Assembly: GCA_000499405.2 (NCBI GenBank)
Contig: HG738139.1
Location: 14,217,826-14,281,825, forward strand
Length of the DNA: 64,000 bases
Direction of reading: 5' to 3'
Source of the DNA: Onchocerca volvulus
Taxonomy: Eukaryota; Nematoda; Chromadorea; Rhabditida; Onchocercidae
Shown here: positions 25,228 to 38,643 of the stretch, in pieces
Layout of the letters: each line of letters starts with the position of its first letter
How positions within the stretch are numbered: the first letter of the stretch is position 1
The notes under the pieces: generated by a model
Told to the model about the DNA's origin: nothing
The model's database searches: none
What the model saw: only the letters and a program-made list of their open reading frames with translations
Program-made: the position numbers and the translations under genes

Positions 25228-25627
25228 TTGTCACATATATTACATCAGATAAGATATTTTGCTGTCACATATTATGACCTCAGGTAGGAGTCATATATTA
25301 CGACATTAGGTAAGATATCTAATTGTCACATATTACGATATCAGATGGAAGTCATTTATTACATCAGGTAAGATACCTAACTATCACATATTTTGACATC
25401 AAGTGGATGTCACATGTCATGATATCAAGTAAAATACTTGTCACATATTATGACATCAGGGTGGGAGTCATATATTACATTAGCTAAGATACTTAATTGT
25501 CACATATTATGACATCAGGTGGGAGTTATGGGAGTTATATATTACGACATTAGGTAAAATATCTAATTGTCACATATTACATCACCTAAGATGTCCAATT
25601 GTCACGTATTACGACATCAGGTGGGAT
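25228..25627. repeat. Minisatellite, about 61-bp period
   Basis: Six to seven degenerate units each contain CACATATTAYGACATCAGG followed by a half-unit like ATATATTACGACATTAGG and AAGATATCTAATTGT. Each unit is itself a doubled half-repeat. It lies between the phosphatase start codon and a candidate upstream exon. Confidence 0.85.
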
Positions 25628-25782
25628 GTTCGTCTTAGAATTCTAACAAATTTGCATACAAATGAAATAATTACTGCCAAAAATGCCATAAATATACCAT
25701 AAATTAACATAAATTAAACAAAAAAAAAATAGAAATACCATAAATTAAACAAAAAGCACAGATAATAATGTGACAACCTTAC

Positions 25783-25862
25783 CTGAACGTGTCCACACAC
25801 CTGTCCGGTAAATAAACGAGTCCACACCTGGCCAATAAATGAGTTGACCGGAAATACCGTAC
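25783..25862 (-). other. Candidate 5' non-coding exon of the phosphatase gene
   Basis: The minus strand reads GGACACGTTCAG followed by GTAAGG, a strong donor, in a locally GC-richer segment. In the frame that would join to the coding ATG there is a stop upstream and no ATG, so the segment would be untranslated. The upper limit is set by that TGA and is approximate. Confidence 0.35.
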
Positions 25863-25869
25863 ACGGCGT

Positions 25870-28398
25870 AAATTGTCATAACACGTAGCAGGCTATTGCA
25901 GCGTTGTAGTGAATTTTGTCAACGTATATTAATTACATCGTCAGGTTTTTTGCCGTAAAAGACAATCCTCACGTACGTGAGGCTATATATGAAAGGTGAT
26001 CTGTCTGACGTATATCACGGACTTAAGTATGTATTATATATGTGTAAAGTAAGCTAGAAATTGGGACTAAACTTAATTAATTAATAAAAAAAATCAATTG
26101 GTATTCGAATAAAAGAAAAAAAAAGTATAATAAAGTGAGCAGAATTTAGATCATAAATAAGGCTGCAATAGATTTTCTTATCTTTTTATAATTTGAAATT
26201 TTCGCTTCAAGTTTGCTTCCTTCATTTTTGCTGTAAAATGTATGGTTTTGTTGGGAAATATTTTCTGGTATTTTTAGAAAGTTTTTAAATCTTTTTTTTT
26301 TTTTTTAAATTCCAAAGAGTAATTTATAATCGTTAAAATGTTCGGGCAATTTTTGTTTCACAAAGAACAAAATTAATCTTGCTGGGGAAAGCAATTGATC
26401 AGTAAAAGGAATTTAACAATTTGTAAAAATAATCGATTGGTTTTTTTTTTTTTTTGTGATATATCGAATTCATGCTTAAAAGCTATTGCTCATCTTAATT
26501 TAAAATTGATTGTAAGTTTGCAAAAAATTATGCTTTATTTGGAATTGAAACCGTCATTTTCATCCAATAATTGTTGAATTGAAAAATTCTGATAATGAAA
26601 TTTATTGGCGCAAATTAATTTAGAATGAATATGACCTTGTGATTTCGATGCATAAGTCATCAATGTGGAATTTCTCATAACAAGATCATTTGTTCCTAAA
26701 AATTTCTTTGTATATTTTAGGATGGTTTAGACGTATGTTGACGCAATTTCACACGTTATCAAAACAGCTCCACGCAATTCCACGTTATTGTATTTCGCTC
26801 TAATGCGTCACGCAAGGTTGAAGTTTTTTTAAAGGAATCGTTGATTTATGGCTTGTTTACAACGATTAGATGATATCATTGCAAGCATTAACTATTATTT
26901 ATATAATTCCGTTGAATTATTTTTAAATTGTTGAAATTCTTGATGATTCATAATTTCATCTGGATTGGATACAAATTCTTCGTATTAGGAATTAAATTTG
27001 GATGGTAGAATGTAGCAAATTATTAGATTATTTTTTTTAAGCCTAAAAAAATATGAATTATATTTTACTAGATATTTTTCTTTAACTTATCTCAACACTT
27101 TTTTTTTTTTTTTTGCAATTTTATAAGTTATTTTTTTTGATTGACTGCAACGAAAATAAACTCCAGCCAGATCTTTTTTCTTTTTTTTTTTCGTTTTGTT
27201 GATAGTATTATTAAGGATACAAAGTATATTTTTCAATCGCTTAAATTTGTTTGCAAAGAGTTGTTATTGCAAAAAATGAAAAAAAAAAAAATTCTGCTTC
27301 ATGTCAGTTGTTTGGTGAAAAAAATTTTTTGCTTGATAAATTAAAAGAAGTAGCCACAGAATTGAGTAACTGATATTTAAACATTATTAGTTGATTATTT
27401 ATTTGTCATAAATAAATCATAAAATAATACCTAAAAAATTAAGTTAAAATTTGTTTATTTAATATTGTAAAAGACAACTCTTTGTTATCAGTATCTGTTT
27501 GATTTTAGCAGCTATATGTGATGAGCTGATGAACAAAAAGTTCGCAAATTTGAAAGTTTATCTAAACATTATTTATTATCTAATAATCGTAAATCATTAA
27601 TGTTGGCGCTTTACCAAACGTATTCACAAAATTTACTGAAAAATTAAGGGGTAATTAAGTATTAATTAATGATTTATTCTCAATCATAGTCATATTTTTC
27701 GTTCCGATTGAGATCTTCACTTTGCAAAATTAATTACATGCTTATCGAGATTGTTTGAAATTGTAGCGAATTATTATCATTTTGGATTAGTGATAATGGA
27801 GATAATAATGAAATGTTCAATCAGATATGAAACTGAAGGGATCCATTAATTAATATTGCATTATCCGTATACAGGTTGGGAATGTAGCCATATTATGCTA
27901 GTTCTAGAATCGTGCTTGGCCAATGATCTAATTAGCCCAGTCTTTATGTGTATCACATTTATCATTCTCTTGCAAAATGCTCCACAAATCAAGAGGATCT
28001 AAATTTATGCAGTGCAGCAATCATTTACCAACAATTGAAAAATATGAGCAATGGCACAGATCGTAAGAGTTATTTCATTTAAACCTCTCTCTACTCTTTG
28101 TCTTGTTGAAATTTTTATATAAAAGTTTACCAATTAGTTTACCAGTTATTTTGTTGCATGTTTGTTTAATAAATAGATAATTATTTGTTCATTATTATGA
28201 AATTACTGCAATGATTACTTTCATAGTTATGGCTATCTTCGAGAACGATATAATAGAAGCCTTTCATTCGATAGTGTTGAAAATTTTGTGTTGAAAATTT
28301 GATCGATCATGTTGTTTTGTGCCAATGAATGAACGAATCTTTGGAAATTTCACATGATATAAATAGCATTTTTATGGTAAATTAAAATTAAATTCCAG
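25870..28398. other. AT-rich intergenic DNA
   Basis: The stretch to about 26050 is richer in GC and CG steps and could hold the phosphatase promoter. The remainder is AT-rich with long A and T runs. No gene is supported. Confidence 0.5.
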
Positions 28399-31190
28399 AT
28401 GGTTCTAATATTGGTGATCATTTATGCCGTGCACATACTTCATGGCCTGAAATCTCAGCCAATTATAAGCTGCTACTTTCAGTAATTTTCACTTTTTTTT
28501 TTCTCATTTTTATAATATGATACTTAATCTAATTATGATAAAACTTTATCATTTATTATTTATGTGATTGATGAGTTTAATTTCCTCTTAAATTTATTAA
28601 AAGCTATTTCATTAAACAGCTATTACGCATTTTAGTAGGGAAATGCCACCTATACGTTATTTGGAAGAGAATCTCTGCACTCATTATAATTTGATCGGCT
28701 CCTGTAAAATTGACGAACATTATCACATTGTCCTACCTAATATTACTACAATAGCTAAAATCAGAGAGTGGTTGAATGGTCAAGAGTCACCTCCCAAATT
28801 ATTGATTACTTTTACACCTGTCAACAGTCGTATGTCATATCTCGTAAGTTTGCTCTCTAATTACTTTCATGTATTATTTTATTCTTCGTACAGAAATAAG
28901 TTGCTGTATTTTAATTGCATCATTTACTTGAGTTTATATTCAGTGGTTTGGATCTCCTGATCTTAGTTAGGCAACTTTCGTGAGTATTTTTTTTTTTTTT
29001 TGATTTATCTGAAATCTCCTCTCTTTTTTTTATGCATCCAATTTTACCTCATTTCTTTTTTTCGAATATTTCTTTTTTCTATTTTGGCACTTTTTAGTTA
29101 CTTTATATGGTAAATAGTCAATGACACAATACAGTAAATTCCCGGAAATTAACATCGAGTTTTTATTTTTATTCCAAAATATTTTCTCCAAAGGAGAATA
29201 TCTTGATTTTCACGGATAATTCCATTTCAAATATTGAAATATTAACGAGTTAAAGAAACGATTAACTTTGTTGTTTTTAGGTGAAAAATAATGAATTAAG
29301 GAAAAAGATGATAGAAGATGTAACACAATATTTGGTGATGAATCAGGTCAACGGTTTCGATATCGATTGGGAATTTCCAGTATGGGGTCCAAATGCACAG
29401 CCCACAGACAGGAAAGGTCTGTCTGTCCTTATCAAAGTAAGCTCTTTCGCATGATCCTAATACTGTTGTTGTGATTTTTTTCAAGAACATATTCTTTTTG
29501 ATAATTAAATCAAATCATTTAATATCTTCCAATCTTTTCAGGAATTACGAGAACGCTTTGATCAAACTAAATCCAATCTATTATTAAGTATGGCTGTAGC
29601 TGCACCTTTTACAATCGCTGATAAGGCCTACGATGTTAATCCATTCAACAAGTCATTCCTTCATATTTACTTCTGATTCTGAATCTTAAAGCTTAGCCTT
29701 TTTATCTTTTAATTTATTTTTTACCGATCTCTGATTACTAGCACATCAAGTGGATTTTTCCAATTTAATTGCAAGCAAAACTATGAAATAATATAATAGC
29801 ATTATTAATCAAAAGATTTTCCAAAAGATTGCAGATACGATTCCACAAGCTAATTCTAAAGTAGCTAATCTTGGTGATATAGTGATTAGATCTGAAAATT
29901 GGAGTTGACTTCTCGAATATTTATACAAATGCGTGGATTTTTTTTTTTTTCAGATATCTGGACTATGTCCAAATTATGAATTATGATTTCCATATGTACT
30001 CCAAGTTTCAGCCTTTTACAGCTTTTAATGCACCATTGTTTCGTAAAACATATGAAATTGGAATAATCGGCAAAATGAATTCGGTTAATTTACAATTGAT
30101 CTAGTCATGAAAGAATTTGATGGCTGATTTAAAAAAAAATAAAATAAAATGATCATCATTGCAGAATTATTCAACGCAACATTGGCTTGAAAGAGGTCTG
30201 TGGGCCAATAAGACCATATTCGGCATACCCACTTACGGACGTGGTTATACATTGTTCAGTAAATATCTTCACTCCCTCTATGCCCCAGCTATCGGAAATG
30301 CAATTATCGGTGCCTCCTATCCATTTGTTAAGGTATTTTTTATGTAAAATTTTAATCATAATACCTTCATTCATTGATTCTGCATTCAGCATATTACAAT
30401 ATGGAAGTAGCTATTAAATGTCACAGAACTCATTTCTACAAGTCATGAAGTGCAATTCATCATTAGCGCCTTTTATTGAAATAGTATCTCCTTGTCAAGC
30501 CAGTAATTTTATTTATTGTTAAGCCATTGTTATTTGAAAAACATGCTTGATAAGTGGATAAATTAAGTGGATTCAGTAAACCATGCAAAGCCATAAATAA
30601 TTAGCGCTACGAAAAGAAAAGCTCTGTTAAAGAGTTTTAGATGTTTTAATGAAACAAGAATATACAGAAAGTATCTATCTGAAAAAGAATCATGGTGATA
30701 CTGTGTTTAAATTGGTCTAACGCCTGCTTCTGATAAAACCTTGTCTTCTTTCGCTTTCATAATACTTTGATTTTTAGAAAACTTGTTTTGAGGTATGTAA
30801 TCTGACGGAAACAAAAAAATATAAATATGTATTTGATGCGGAAACACAATCAGCATATATTTACGGTAGTGATCGGCAGTGGTTGGGATTAGAAAATCCA
30901 ACAACGATGTTTTCGAAGGCAAAATACATGAAGGCATATAATCTTGCTGGTATTATGATATATGACTTGGCATGCGATGATTACAAGGTATTATTTGTTA
31001 TAATAATTTATAAGATTATATTAAGTTGTTTCGTATCCTATCTATTATTTCCGAACACTTACTCAACTCTTAGTTTTTCAAGGGAATATGTAAGCAGGGA
31101 ACATATCCGTTGATAAAAGCAGCTAGATTGGCAATATATAATGAAAGAAAAAGCGAAGAGAAGCGAATCGATAAAAAATTAAATATGTAA
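28399..31190 (+). CDS. Secreted GH18 chitinase-like protein, 8 exons
   Basis: Exons 28399-28481, 28636-28843, 29281-29436, 29542-29651, 29954-30083, 30165-30332, 30778-30987 and 31083-31190 join in frame to 390 residues. Residues 1-20 are a signal peptide, followed by ISCYF, the usual first strand of the GH18 barrel. The catalytic DxxDxDxE motif reads NGFDIDWE: the catalytic Glu and the two inner Asp are kept, but the first Asp is Asn. The SxGG motif of true chitinases is replaced by LLITFTPVN. Later family blocks are present: LLLSMAVAAPFT, YVQIMNYDFH, TIFGIPTYGRGY and AGIMIYDLACDDYKG. It may bind or cut chitin-like polymers, or act only as a lectin. The first ATG directly follows an AG acceptor. 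An alternative acceptor at 30792-30793 would shorten exon 7 by five residues. Confidence 0.88.
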
Positions 31191-34091
31191 TTAATTATTG
31201 GAAAAAAGAGAAAAGCAATGATGGAAAAAGTCTACAGAGGAGACAGAAATATCACAATGAATATTCTGAATATTCAAGTTAGTGGTGTACAGTTAATATT
31301 TTTGCTAATGATAAAAATAACTGCTCCAGTTCCAATAATCAGTCATACACAAGCGACATTTATAGAAAACTGAATTATTAGTAATATTGGAATAAATTCC
31401 AAAACAAAATTAGATGCATTCTTCTTTTCGGATTTTTTGTGGCATACCAATTTAGATGACCAATTAATAGATTCTGGATCAATATCTGAGTCATACTAGC
31501 ATTGCAAAATAGTAATCTTTATTATGAAATTATGTGTACTTTTAAAACATCTAATGCTATAGAGTAGATGTATGTACAGGTTCAGATCAAAGACTACAAT
31601 GAACTTTGTCAATGATGCTAACAGAGCAGTATAGGTATCGTGAAACCGAAACAAATTATAATATAAATATATTCAATAATCAATTATTATATTAATCGCA
31701 ATTCATCACTTATAAATTTCTTACCCTGATCTTTGTCTCCCATCCCTTCCCCTTCCGCTTTAGCTTTAGTAGTAAGGTATTGTTACTCATGCTGATGTTA
31801 TTGTTCCTTCGTACAATACGCCCATCCCTACCTCTCCACTATAAATCTCCTTTTTTCTCAAAGGGGTTTTCATAGTAACAACGGTCATTCTTCCTTTAGA
31901 CTCGATAACCAACCAGTCCGATATTTTGCTCCTCCTGCTTCCGTAAGGAGAAGGTTTTTTATCGATTGATTGCTCTGTATTCTCGACTAAACTGATTTCT
32001 GCCCAATTCTGTGATTAGTACCGAATAAAAATGTTCACTGTTAACTTTTCTACATTCGTCGACTAATTACTCGAGTTGACCACAACAAAAAAGGATATTC
32101 CCTAACATATTTCCTTAGAAATTTCCAAAAAATTCCCAACAATAGGAGTTTATTACGAATTTTAATATCGTTGCTAGTCATGAAATTCAAAGCTTCAGTA
32201 TGTTTAGTTTTCATGTAACAGAAACTCATATTATCATGTTAGTCAAATTTTTCAAGACTGCCCATCTTAACTATTGTTTCGACTGATTCTCCTCATCAGA
32301 TCCATGCTCCTTTTCGGATTTTCTGTGGAAAATCACTGGATGATTAGTTAAAGTCGATTCTGGAAAATTACTATTATTTGGCTTATAAAAAAAAAGGTCA
32401 ATATCTGAGCATACTAGCACTGCAAAAAGCAAGTACATTTTCCAAGATCTATTCTTTATATGTTAGTCTATTTGTATGTTTGCCAGCATTTATGAATGGT
32501 TGAAGTTCTGGAAATATTTCATACTTTTAACGATTAGTTGGTCTTGAATGCAGTTAGTTTTTTCATTTATTAACTGCTTCAAACATAAAGTATAATTATA
32601 ATCTAACATCATTCCTTCTCTAACTTCATGATTATTAATTCATACGCGACTCATTTCCTTGCCATCTGTCTTTTTCTGTTTCAGCTGTTTCGCAATAAGC
32701 ATTTTTAGATATGCATTTTTATTAAATTTTTCACGCTTGAATCCTTCAAGAGTTTTCTGTCTGTATTCAATAGAGTCTTTTGTACTAAATATACTAAATG
32801 TACAACGAACAAATTTGAATGATACATTGAACTGATGCATTCAAATCCTTTCATCATAAAACAATATTAATTTTCCATCTATATTAGATAGAAAATATTA
32901 TCTCAACAATTTCATCATGACAAATCTCTTTTCATTGGGCCAATATATTTTAAGAAGAAAGTTATCTGGAAAAAAGAAAAAGAATCGAATGTTTGCTCTG
33001 TCACTGCAAACAGACTTTTTATGATATGGTCGGACATTTCGTAATGTCTGAAAATAATACCTCCTGGAAATTATTTGAGAACATTGCTTCTCGAAAAAAT
33101 TTTCGACTGGAGAAAATATCGTTGAGCAAAAAAAAAAGACGGTGCACACTGTCATAAGCTTGCTCTGAACCAAAAAAAAAACTTACGAAACAGAATAACA
33201 TAGAACGGCATTTTAGAGGATGCGATCGATCAGTCGATGTCTTGTTATTTCCTATATGCAATTGACAGTTATCAATTTATATGTCTTCTTTTCTATTCAG
33301 TAGCAATATTAGGAATTGTTTACACCATCATTCTCAATCATTCTCAAACTTTAATGCTCCTCGCTATCTTTACTTCCTCTTTCTTTTTTCCTAGTCGATT
33401 TAATGAAATAGGTTGAATGTACTAAACAGAAATTTTCATCAACATCTTGCAAGCACAGCAAATGTGAAGCCAAAGCGAAGCAAGCAGAATAACATGCTCT
33501 TTTGAAGTGTCTTCCAAGGAAGCTAACTTTGACGTTGAATCCAAGTGTAGGACAAATTTACTATCTGAATGTAAGAATAATCTATTCTATTAATTGTTGT
33601 TTGAGAATTAACTTAATATGTAAGTAGATATCAGATGTACAATATGGAGCAATGCACAGGATTTACCGTCGACCTGCACTATTAAAAAAATCGAAAGAAT
33701 GACGAATAACACTACAGAACTCGCTGAATATCCAGTCATAACCAAGTGCGCATCCGAAGGAAACGAGAAATGGATTTGCGATTAATTTGAAAAATATTTT
33801 TGCAGTACTAACCATTTTGAAGCAATTAGTTAAAATGATAAAAAAATTACAGCACAAAGGAAATGTTGAAAAAATGCAATACACTAAGGAGCAGTTAGTC
33901 TACTGATCACTTCAATTATCTATTAATTTTTCTATATTAAGTTCGAGTAATTAGAAGAAGAATGGATATGAATCGATCTTTGGTAACTTTCGAATATCGC
34001 GCACCTGAATCATGCGTTGAAGCATCGTATATCTTTGATGCCTATGAAAATATTGTACGCTCCTGACTATTCAAACTTCTGTGACATTGCA
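31191..34091. other. Intergenic DNA with a local duplication
   Basis: No gene is supported. An imperfect direct repeat of roughly 100 bases links 31415-31515 and 32308-32425 (shared core CAATATCTGAG ... ATACTAGCA). AATAAA at 31391 could end the GH18 transcript. Confidence 0.5.
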
Positions 34092-34318
34092 AATTATAGT
34101 AGTTTATATGAATAAAAATGTAAATGTTTGTTGTTACTTGCCACACAATTTTTCAAGTTCTTCATCGGTTAATTTGAAATTTTGATACAACGATGCATTT
34201 GAATAAGCGCGTATTTCCATATTGATAAGATGCGTGTTTGAGAACTTTCGAAGATTTAAGATTTTGAACAAACGAACATTTACATCGGCGCTTTGCGTGG
34301 CCATCTCCAGCTTCTTAG
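34092..34318 (+). mobile_element. Helitron fragment upstream of the CDF gene
   Basis: The left end reads TATATGAATAAAAATGTAAATG, one base off the Helitron start, and the right end is GGCGCTTTGCGTGGCC then CTTCTTAG. The middle matches the 3' part of the 11119-12829 element (GATTTAAGATTTTGAACAAACG). The termini are degenerate. Confidence 0.5.
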
Positions 34319-34556
34319 ATATTTCAGGATGGCGCATTTCTTGCCAATAGGCTAGTACTCGAATCGCAAAAATGTTCTAAAAATTGAAAACAGCAGATGA
34401 AAAGTGAAATTGTGAAGGAACGTGAGATGCATTTCGTGCACTATTATTGACAACGTATGATAAATGATGCATCATCGATGTTTGATGCATCAATGTATCA
34501 TTGAAGCACGACATGATATAACGTTTCATAGAATGCGACAAATATATTTTAGGAAA

Positions 34557-34589
34557 ATGGCTAGAAGTGAATCAAGCACTGAATCATAG
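34557..34589 (+). promoter_or_regulatory. Upstream open reading frame before the CDF gene
   Basis: Ten codons (MARSESSTES) followed by TAG, in the same frame as the main gene and 15 bases before its ATG. It starts four bases after a TTTTAG acceptor. If the transcript begins there by trans-splicing, ribosomes would meet this ATG first, so it could damp translation. Confidence 0.45.
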
Positions 34590-34604
34590 TTACGGGTTAC
34601 AAGA

Positions 34605-37600
34605 ATGAACGGTTCTACGAAATTAGATAGTTTACAAGAGGTAAACGTGCCGGTGACTTTTAAACTTCCCAATTCCAGCGATGACGAAGAGGTAGAAATA
34701 TGCGAAGGCGACAAAATTGCGTAAGTTAACTTCGATTCGATAGCAATTGTTTCTATATGAGACTACTCACCGAAATATATATTTATGTTGATGTTGGTAT
34801 TATTCATGTTCTGAGAGATCTCATAAGGATGAAATTAGGATGAAAGAGAGAGATCTTTCTATTCTTCCAAGACTTTCTTCATACTCTTTTCGTACTTCTT
34901 ATTCCATCAAAGATACATTATTGATGTAGTATATTGCGTAGATTTTCTCCTTTTTAAATGAATAAGTCATGTGCAAGATGATTATTTTGGTTTGCAAAGT
35001 TGTATTCTAAATTCATCGTATAAAAGTAGCATACCAATATTGATTGCAGTTTTTATGCAACTGTGAGAAAATACATCAGCGATAAGAGGAATGACTAATA
35101 AATTAAACAGAAACAATTTTACAAAACACATTCGTGCATATTATTAGTTCACGCATATTATCTTCCTATATGGAAATTAGATAAACTAGACAAAGATGAA
35201 TTTTTTAGCAGTATATCGAATACGATTTAATTTTGTTAGCGCTTGTGGCTTGTATGTGAACTTTAATTAAACTATATCTCAGCTGTCTCTTATCAATTTT
35301 AAGTGCAGCAGATTGCTTTTTTTTTTACTAGTTATCACTAACTTGGATAAGGCCGATAAAGAGTTCTAAGGAGCACTAATTGTGGAAATGGAAGAAATCT
35401 GTTAACTCATATGTTGCTTTGTTAAGAGACCATTTTTTGAGTTTCGGATGAAAAATAATTTCAAAGTGATATACAAGAAGTTCAAAGAAGTAAAAAAAGT
35501 ATTCAATAGTGAGAGCAATGAAATTTGGAATTATTTTCAATGTTAAGTGCGATAAATGTTTGAAGTTTAGGAAGAAATAGCAAAGATATTAGATTTAGAT
35601 TCAAGAATGCTATGTAATAATCATTAAAGTTTTGCCTCTACTTATTTAATTTTCTTTTTATTCTCTTTATCCATGTCATATATATTTTAGATTAACTAGT
35701 CCTAATATGAGTCATATAGCAACGGAACAGTTACTTGAAAAAAAGGTAACCCTTGCTCACAACAGTCACAGCACATCTTCTATTGCGGCCATTCTCTCCC
35801 ATCCCTCGTTTTTACTAAACAGAAATCCGAAACGAGTGAGCAAATTTTATCGAAAACAGTTGGATCTTGTGGAGAATTTCAAAAAAGACAGCACCGCAAT
35901 CGAAGTTCGTTTCTTGATTTTCACTAATTTTTTTTTAATATTTTCTAATCCGTCTTGAAATATTTGCTGCTAGTAGTTCGCTTTTCACAACTTGTCTTAG
36001 ATGATCCTGTGCCTCTATAATTCATTTGCTAATTTGCGTAATTGAATTGGGTTAGTTTTAAATTTTCGTTCTTAACAATGCAACCCATTTCTTGCCATTT
36101 TAATAATCCTTAGCAAAACATTGGATATGTCACATCCTGACATACAATGGAACTTAGTAGAATTTTTGATTTGCCTTTTTTTTTTTTTTTTGTTTTTGTT
36201 TCCTTTTCATTCTTTTCTTCATAATTTTTGTGTACTTTTCTTCAGCAACACCGACGACAGAAGCAAAAAACATTAACTTCAACAGAAAATGTCGAAAATG
36301 ACATCGATTCCAAAATGATGTTACTAGAAGAAAATCCCAATTCTGAGAAAGTATGTCTGGAGGATGATTCAACAAATGCTAAAGATAAGACGCCTGTAGT
36401 GAGAATTAAGAAAAAAAGGTATATAATGGAATTTTTAAAAAATAAGATAAAGAACTCATAAAAAGTAAACATCTCATTTTCTAGTTAACGAAGTTTTTTT
36501 AGGGTGCAGTGCTCAACGAATTTATCTGGAGACAAGGCGGCGCGATGGTTGGCTATGACTACTCTTATCGTTAATGTTTCGTTAGCCATTGCTAAGGTTA
36601 TTATTTGATCCATTATATTACTTCTTCTTAACAGTTTTGTTAATTATAATGGCTTTTTCTTGCATATTTCTAATTATTTATTTTTTCTATTGCTGGATAA
36701 TTAATTTTTTATTAGCAGCTATTCACTGTTAATTACAGATTGCAGCAGCATATCTGTCGGGTTCATTATCAATAATCTCCTCGCTAGTTGATTCAGCTGT
36801 CGATATAACTTCTGGCTTGCTGATTTGGTTAACGGCTCGTGCGATTAAAAAACGAGATCCATACATGTATCCTAGGGGAAGGACACGTTTGGAACCTATT
36901 GCTTTGGTTAGTTTTACCACTCACTATTTTTTTTTATTACCACATCGTTCTTCAAGGAAAAAAAAAAGTTCATCAGTGCTTGATCTTAGGCATTTAACGA
37001 TTTTATTCAAACTTATTCATTCATGACCGTTAGCTGAATATTAATTTGGCACTTAATTTAATTGTTAGTTTGACGCCTTGTTTCCTAATCCATTCCCTAT
37101 CGATTTGCAATTTCTAGTGGAAGATTTCTAGATAATTGTAAGTGTTATAATGGGAGTGGCGTCGGTTCAAATGATAGTGCAGTCGCTAGAATCAGTTATT
37201 CATGATACAGTTAATCCAAGAGTGGATATTGTTTCGTTATTTATTATGGTTGCTGTTATATTCATCAAATTCGCTCTCATACTTCTATGTAAAAAGTTAG
37301 TACACTTTTTGGGAGATTTCACATCGACTTATGTTGCATTAAAATTATGATAATTATCATCATGAAGTCGGCGCATGGCCAAGATTAGCATGCAATCATT
37401 ATAGTATGCATTACACTGAGCGATTGAATAAGTCTAACTTTTTCACGGATAGTAAAGTGTGTAAAAAAATATTTGATTTGTCAGACTTTTTTAGATTTGA
37501 TTATGATTCTTCTGTGGCAGTGCTGGCACAGGATCACTGGAATGACTGTATATCCAATGCAGTCGCTATAGTGAGTTTTTATTTTTATGGTAAAGTGAAT

Positions 37601-38643
37601 GATTAAAGAAATTGTGGAACAAAACGTCTTTAATCTATTTTTAAAATTTCAATTAGTATGACGTCTCACTTACTTGAATGAAGCGTAGACATTTAATGTA
37701 TGATCCATGTGGATCATTTTTGGTAAGCAGAACTGGCGCTGTGAAATGAACCAAACATTGAGTTAAAAAGTATAAGTCTTCCGTTCAAGCTTCATTCATT
37801 TTCAGAGCTATTTGATTTGTTTATTTAAATAATTTGTCCAGATTTCATGCTATCTTGTACTTATTTTTTTGAAAATCTATGGCTATGGCTATGACTAATT
37901 CTGAAAAACTATGGCTTTTTGAAACTCTGTGGTTCTTTTTATTGCCTTTCATTTGTCTTATGAAAACTTGTTTCAGTCAGTTATAGACAATTTATTGCAG
38001 ATATGTGCTTGGGCCGCGTCAAATTACTGGATATATTTTGATCCGATCGGTGCCATTGCTGTGTCCATATATATCGCCACTACTTGGTTTTTCACAGGAA
38101 AAGAACACTTAGCAATGCTTTCTGGCAAATCGGCTGAACCAGAATTCATTAATCGTATTGTGAAGGTACTTTGTTTTCCCGCTTGATCAGTAATTGGTTA
38201 AATACTAAATACTCTTCCGGTGGTATGTCTTGTATTGCTTGCTTAACCAAATGCATCTATGAATGAGGATAAATTAATGAAGTGATTAGCGTAACAGAAC
38301 TAATTATGCCACAATTTAATCATTCTTTTTAATTACTCAATCTTTTAAGTTGTTGCTTCTGTGAACAAGTCAAACGTAACTCTAATTTATGAGTTTATAG
38401 GTATGTGTGGAGCACGACAAACGAATAGATTACATCGAAACTGTTTACGTTTATCACTTCGGTACACGTTTTCTAGTGGAAGTTCACATTGTATTGGATC
38501 CAAACATGACACTTCGTGAATCACATGATATTAGTGAAGCATTACAGACGAATATAGAAAGTTTGATGGAGGTAGAAAGAGCTTTTGTCCACTGTGACTA
38601 CGAATATGATCATCTACCTGCTGATGAACATAAAGTTGTATAA
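34605..38643 (+). CDS. Cation diffusion facilitator, manganese type, 9 exons
   Basis: Exons 34605-34720, 35691-35904, 36246-36418, 36503-36596, 36739-36906, 37132-37295, 37495-37570, 38001-38165 and 38401-38643 join to 470 residues. A long hydrophilic N-terminus (about 185 residues) precedes the six-helix core. Helix 2 carries the metal motif as LVDSAVDITSG (DxxxD) and helix 5 as AQDHWNDCISN (DHxxD). These are the site signatures of Mn-type CDF/MTP8-11 proteins rather than the HxxxD of zinc transporters. The C-terminus is the usual cytoplasmic ferredoxin-like domain (IETVYVYHFGTRFLVEVHIVL). It should export Mn2+ or Fe2+ from the cytosol by proton exchange. Exon 8 has a second in-frame acceptor 24 bases upstream that would add SVIDNLLQ. 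The donor of exon 2 is a non-consensus GTTCG. Confidence 0.88.

Noticed and set aside
25228..25627. Possible CRISPR array
   Set aside because: Units are contiguous and degenerate with no distinct spacers, and the genome is eukaryotic. It is a minisatellite.
30171..30392. Minus-strand frame across GH18 exon 6
   Set aside because: Antisense shadow of an exon with clear family sequence.
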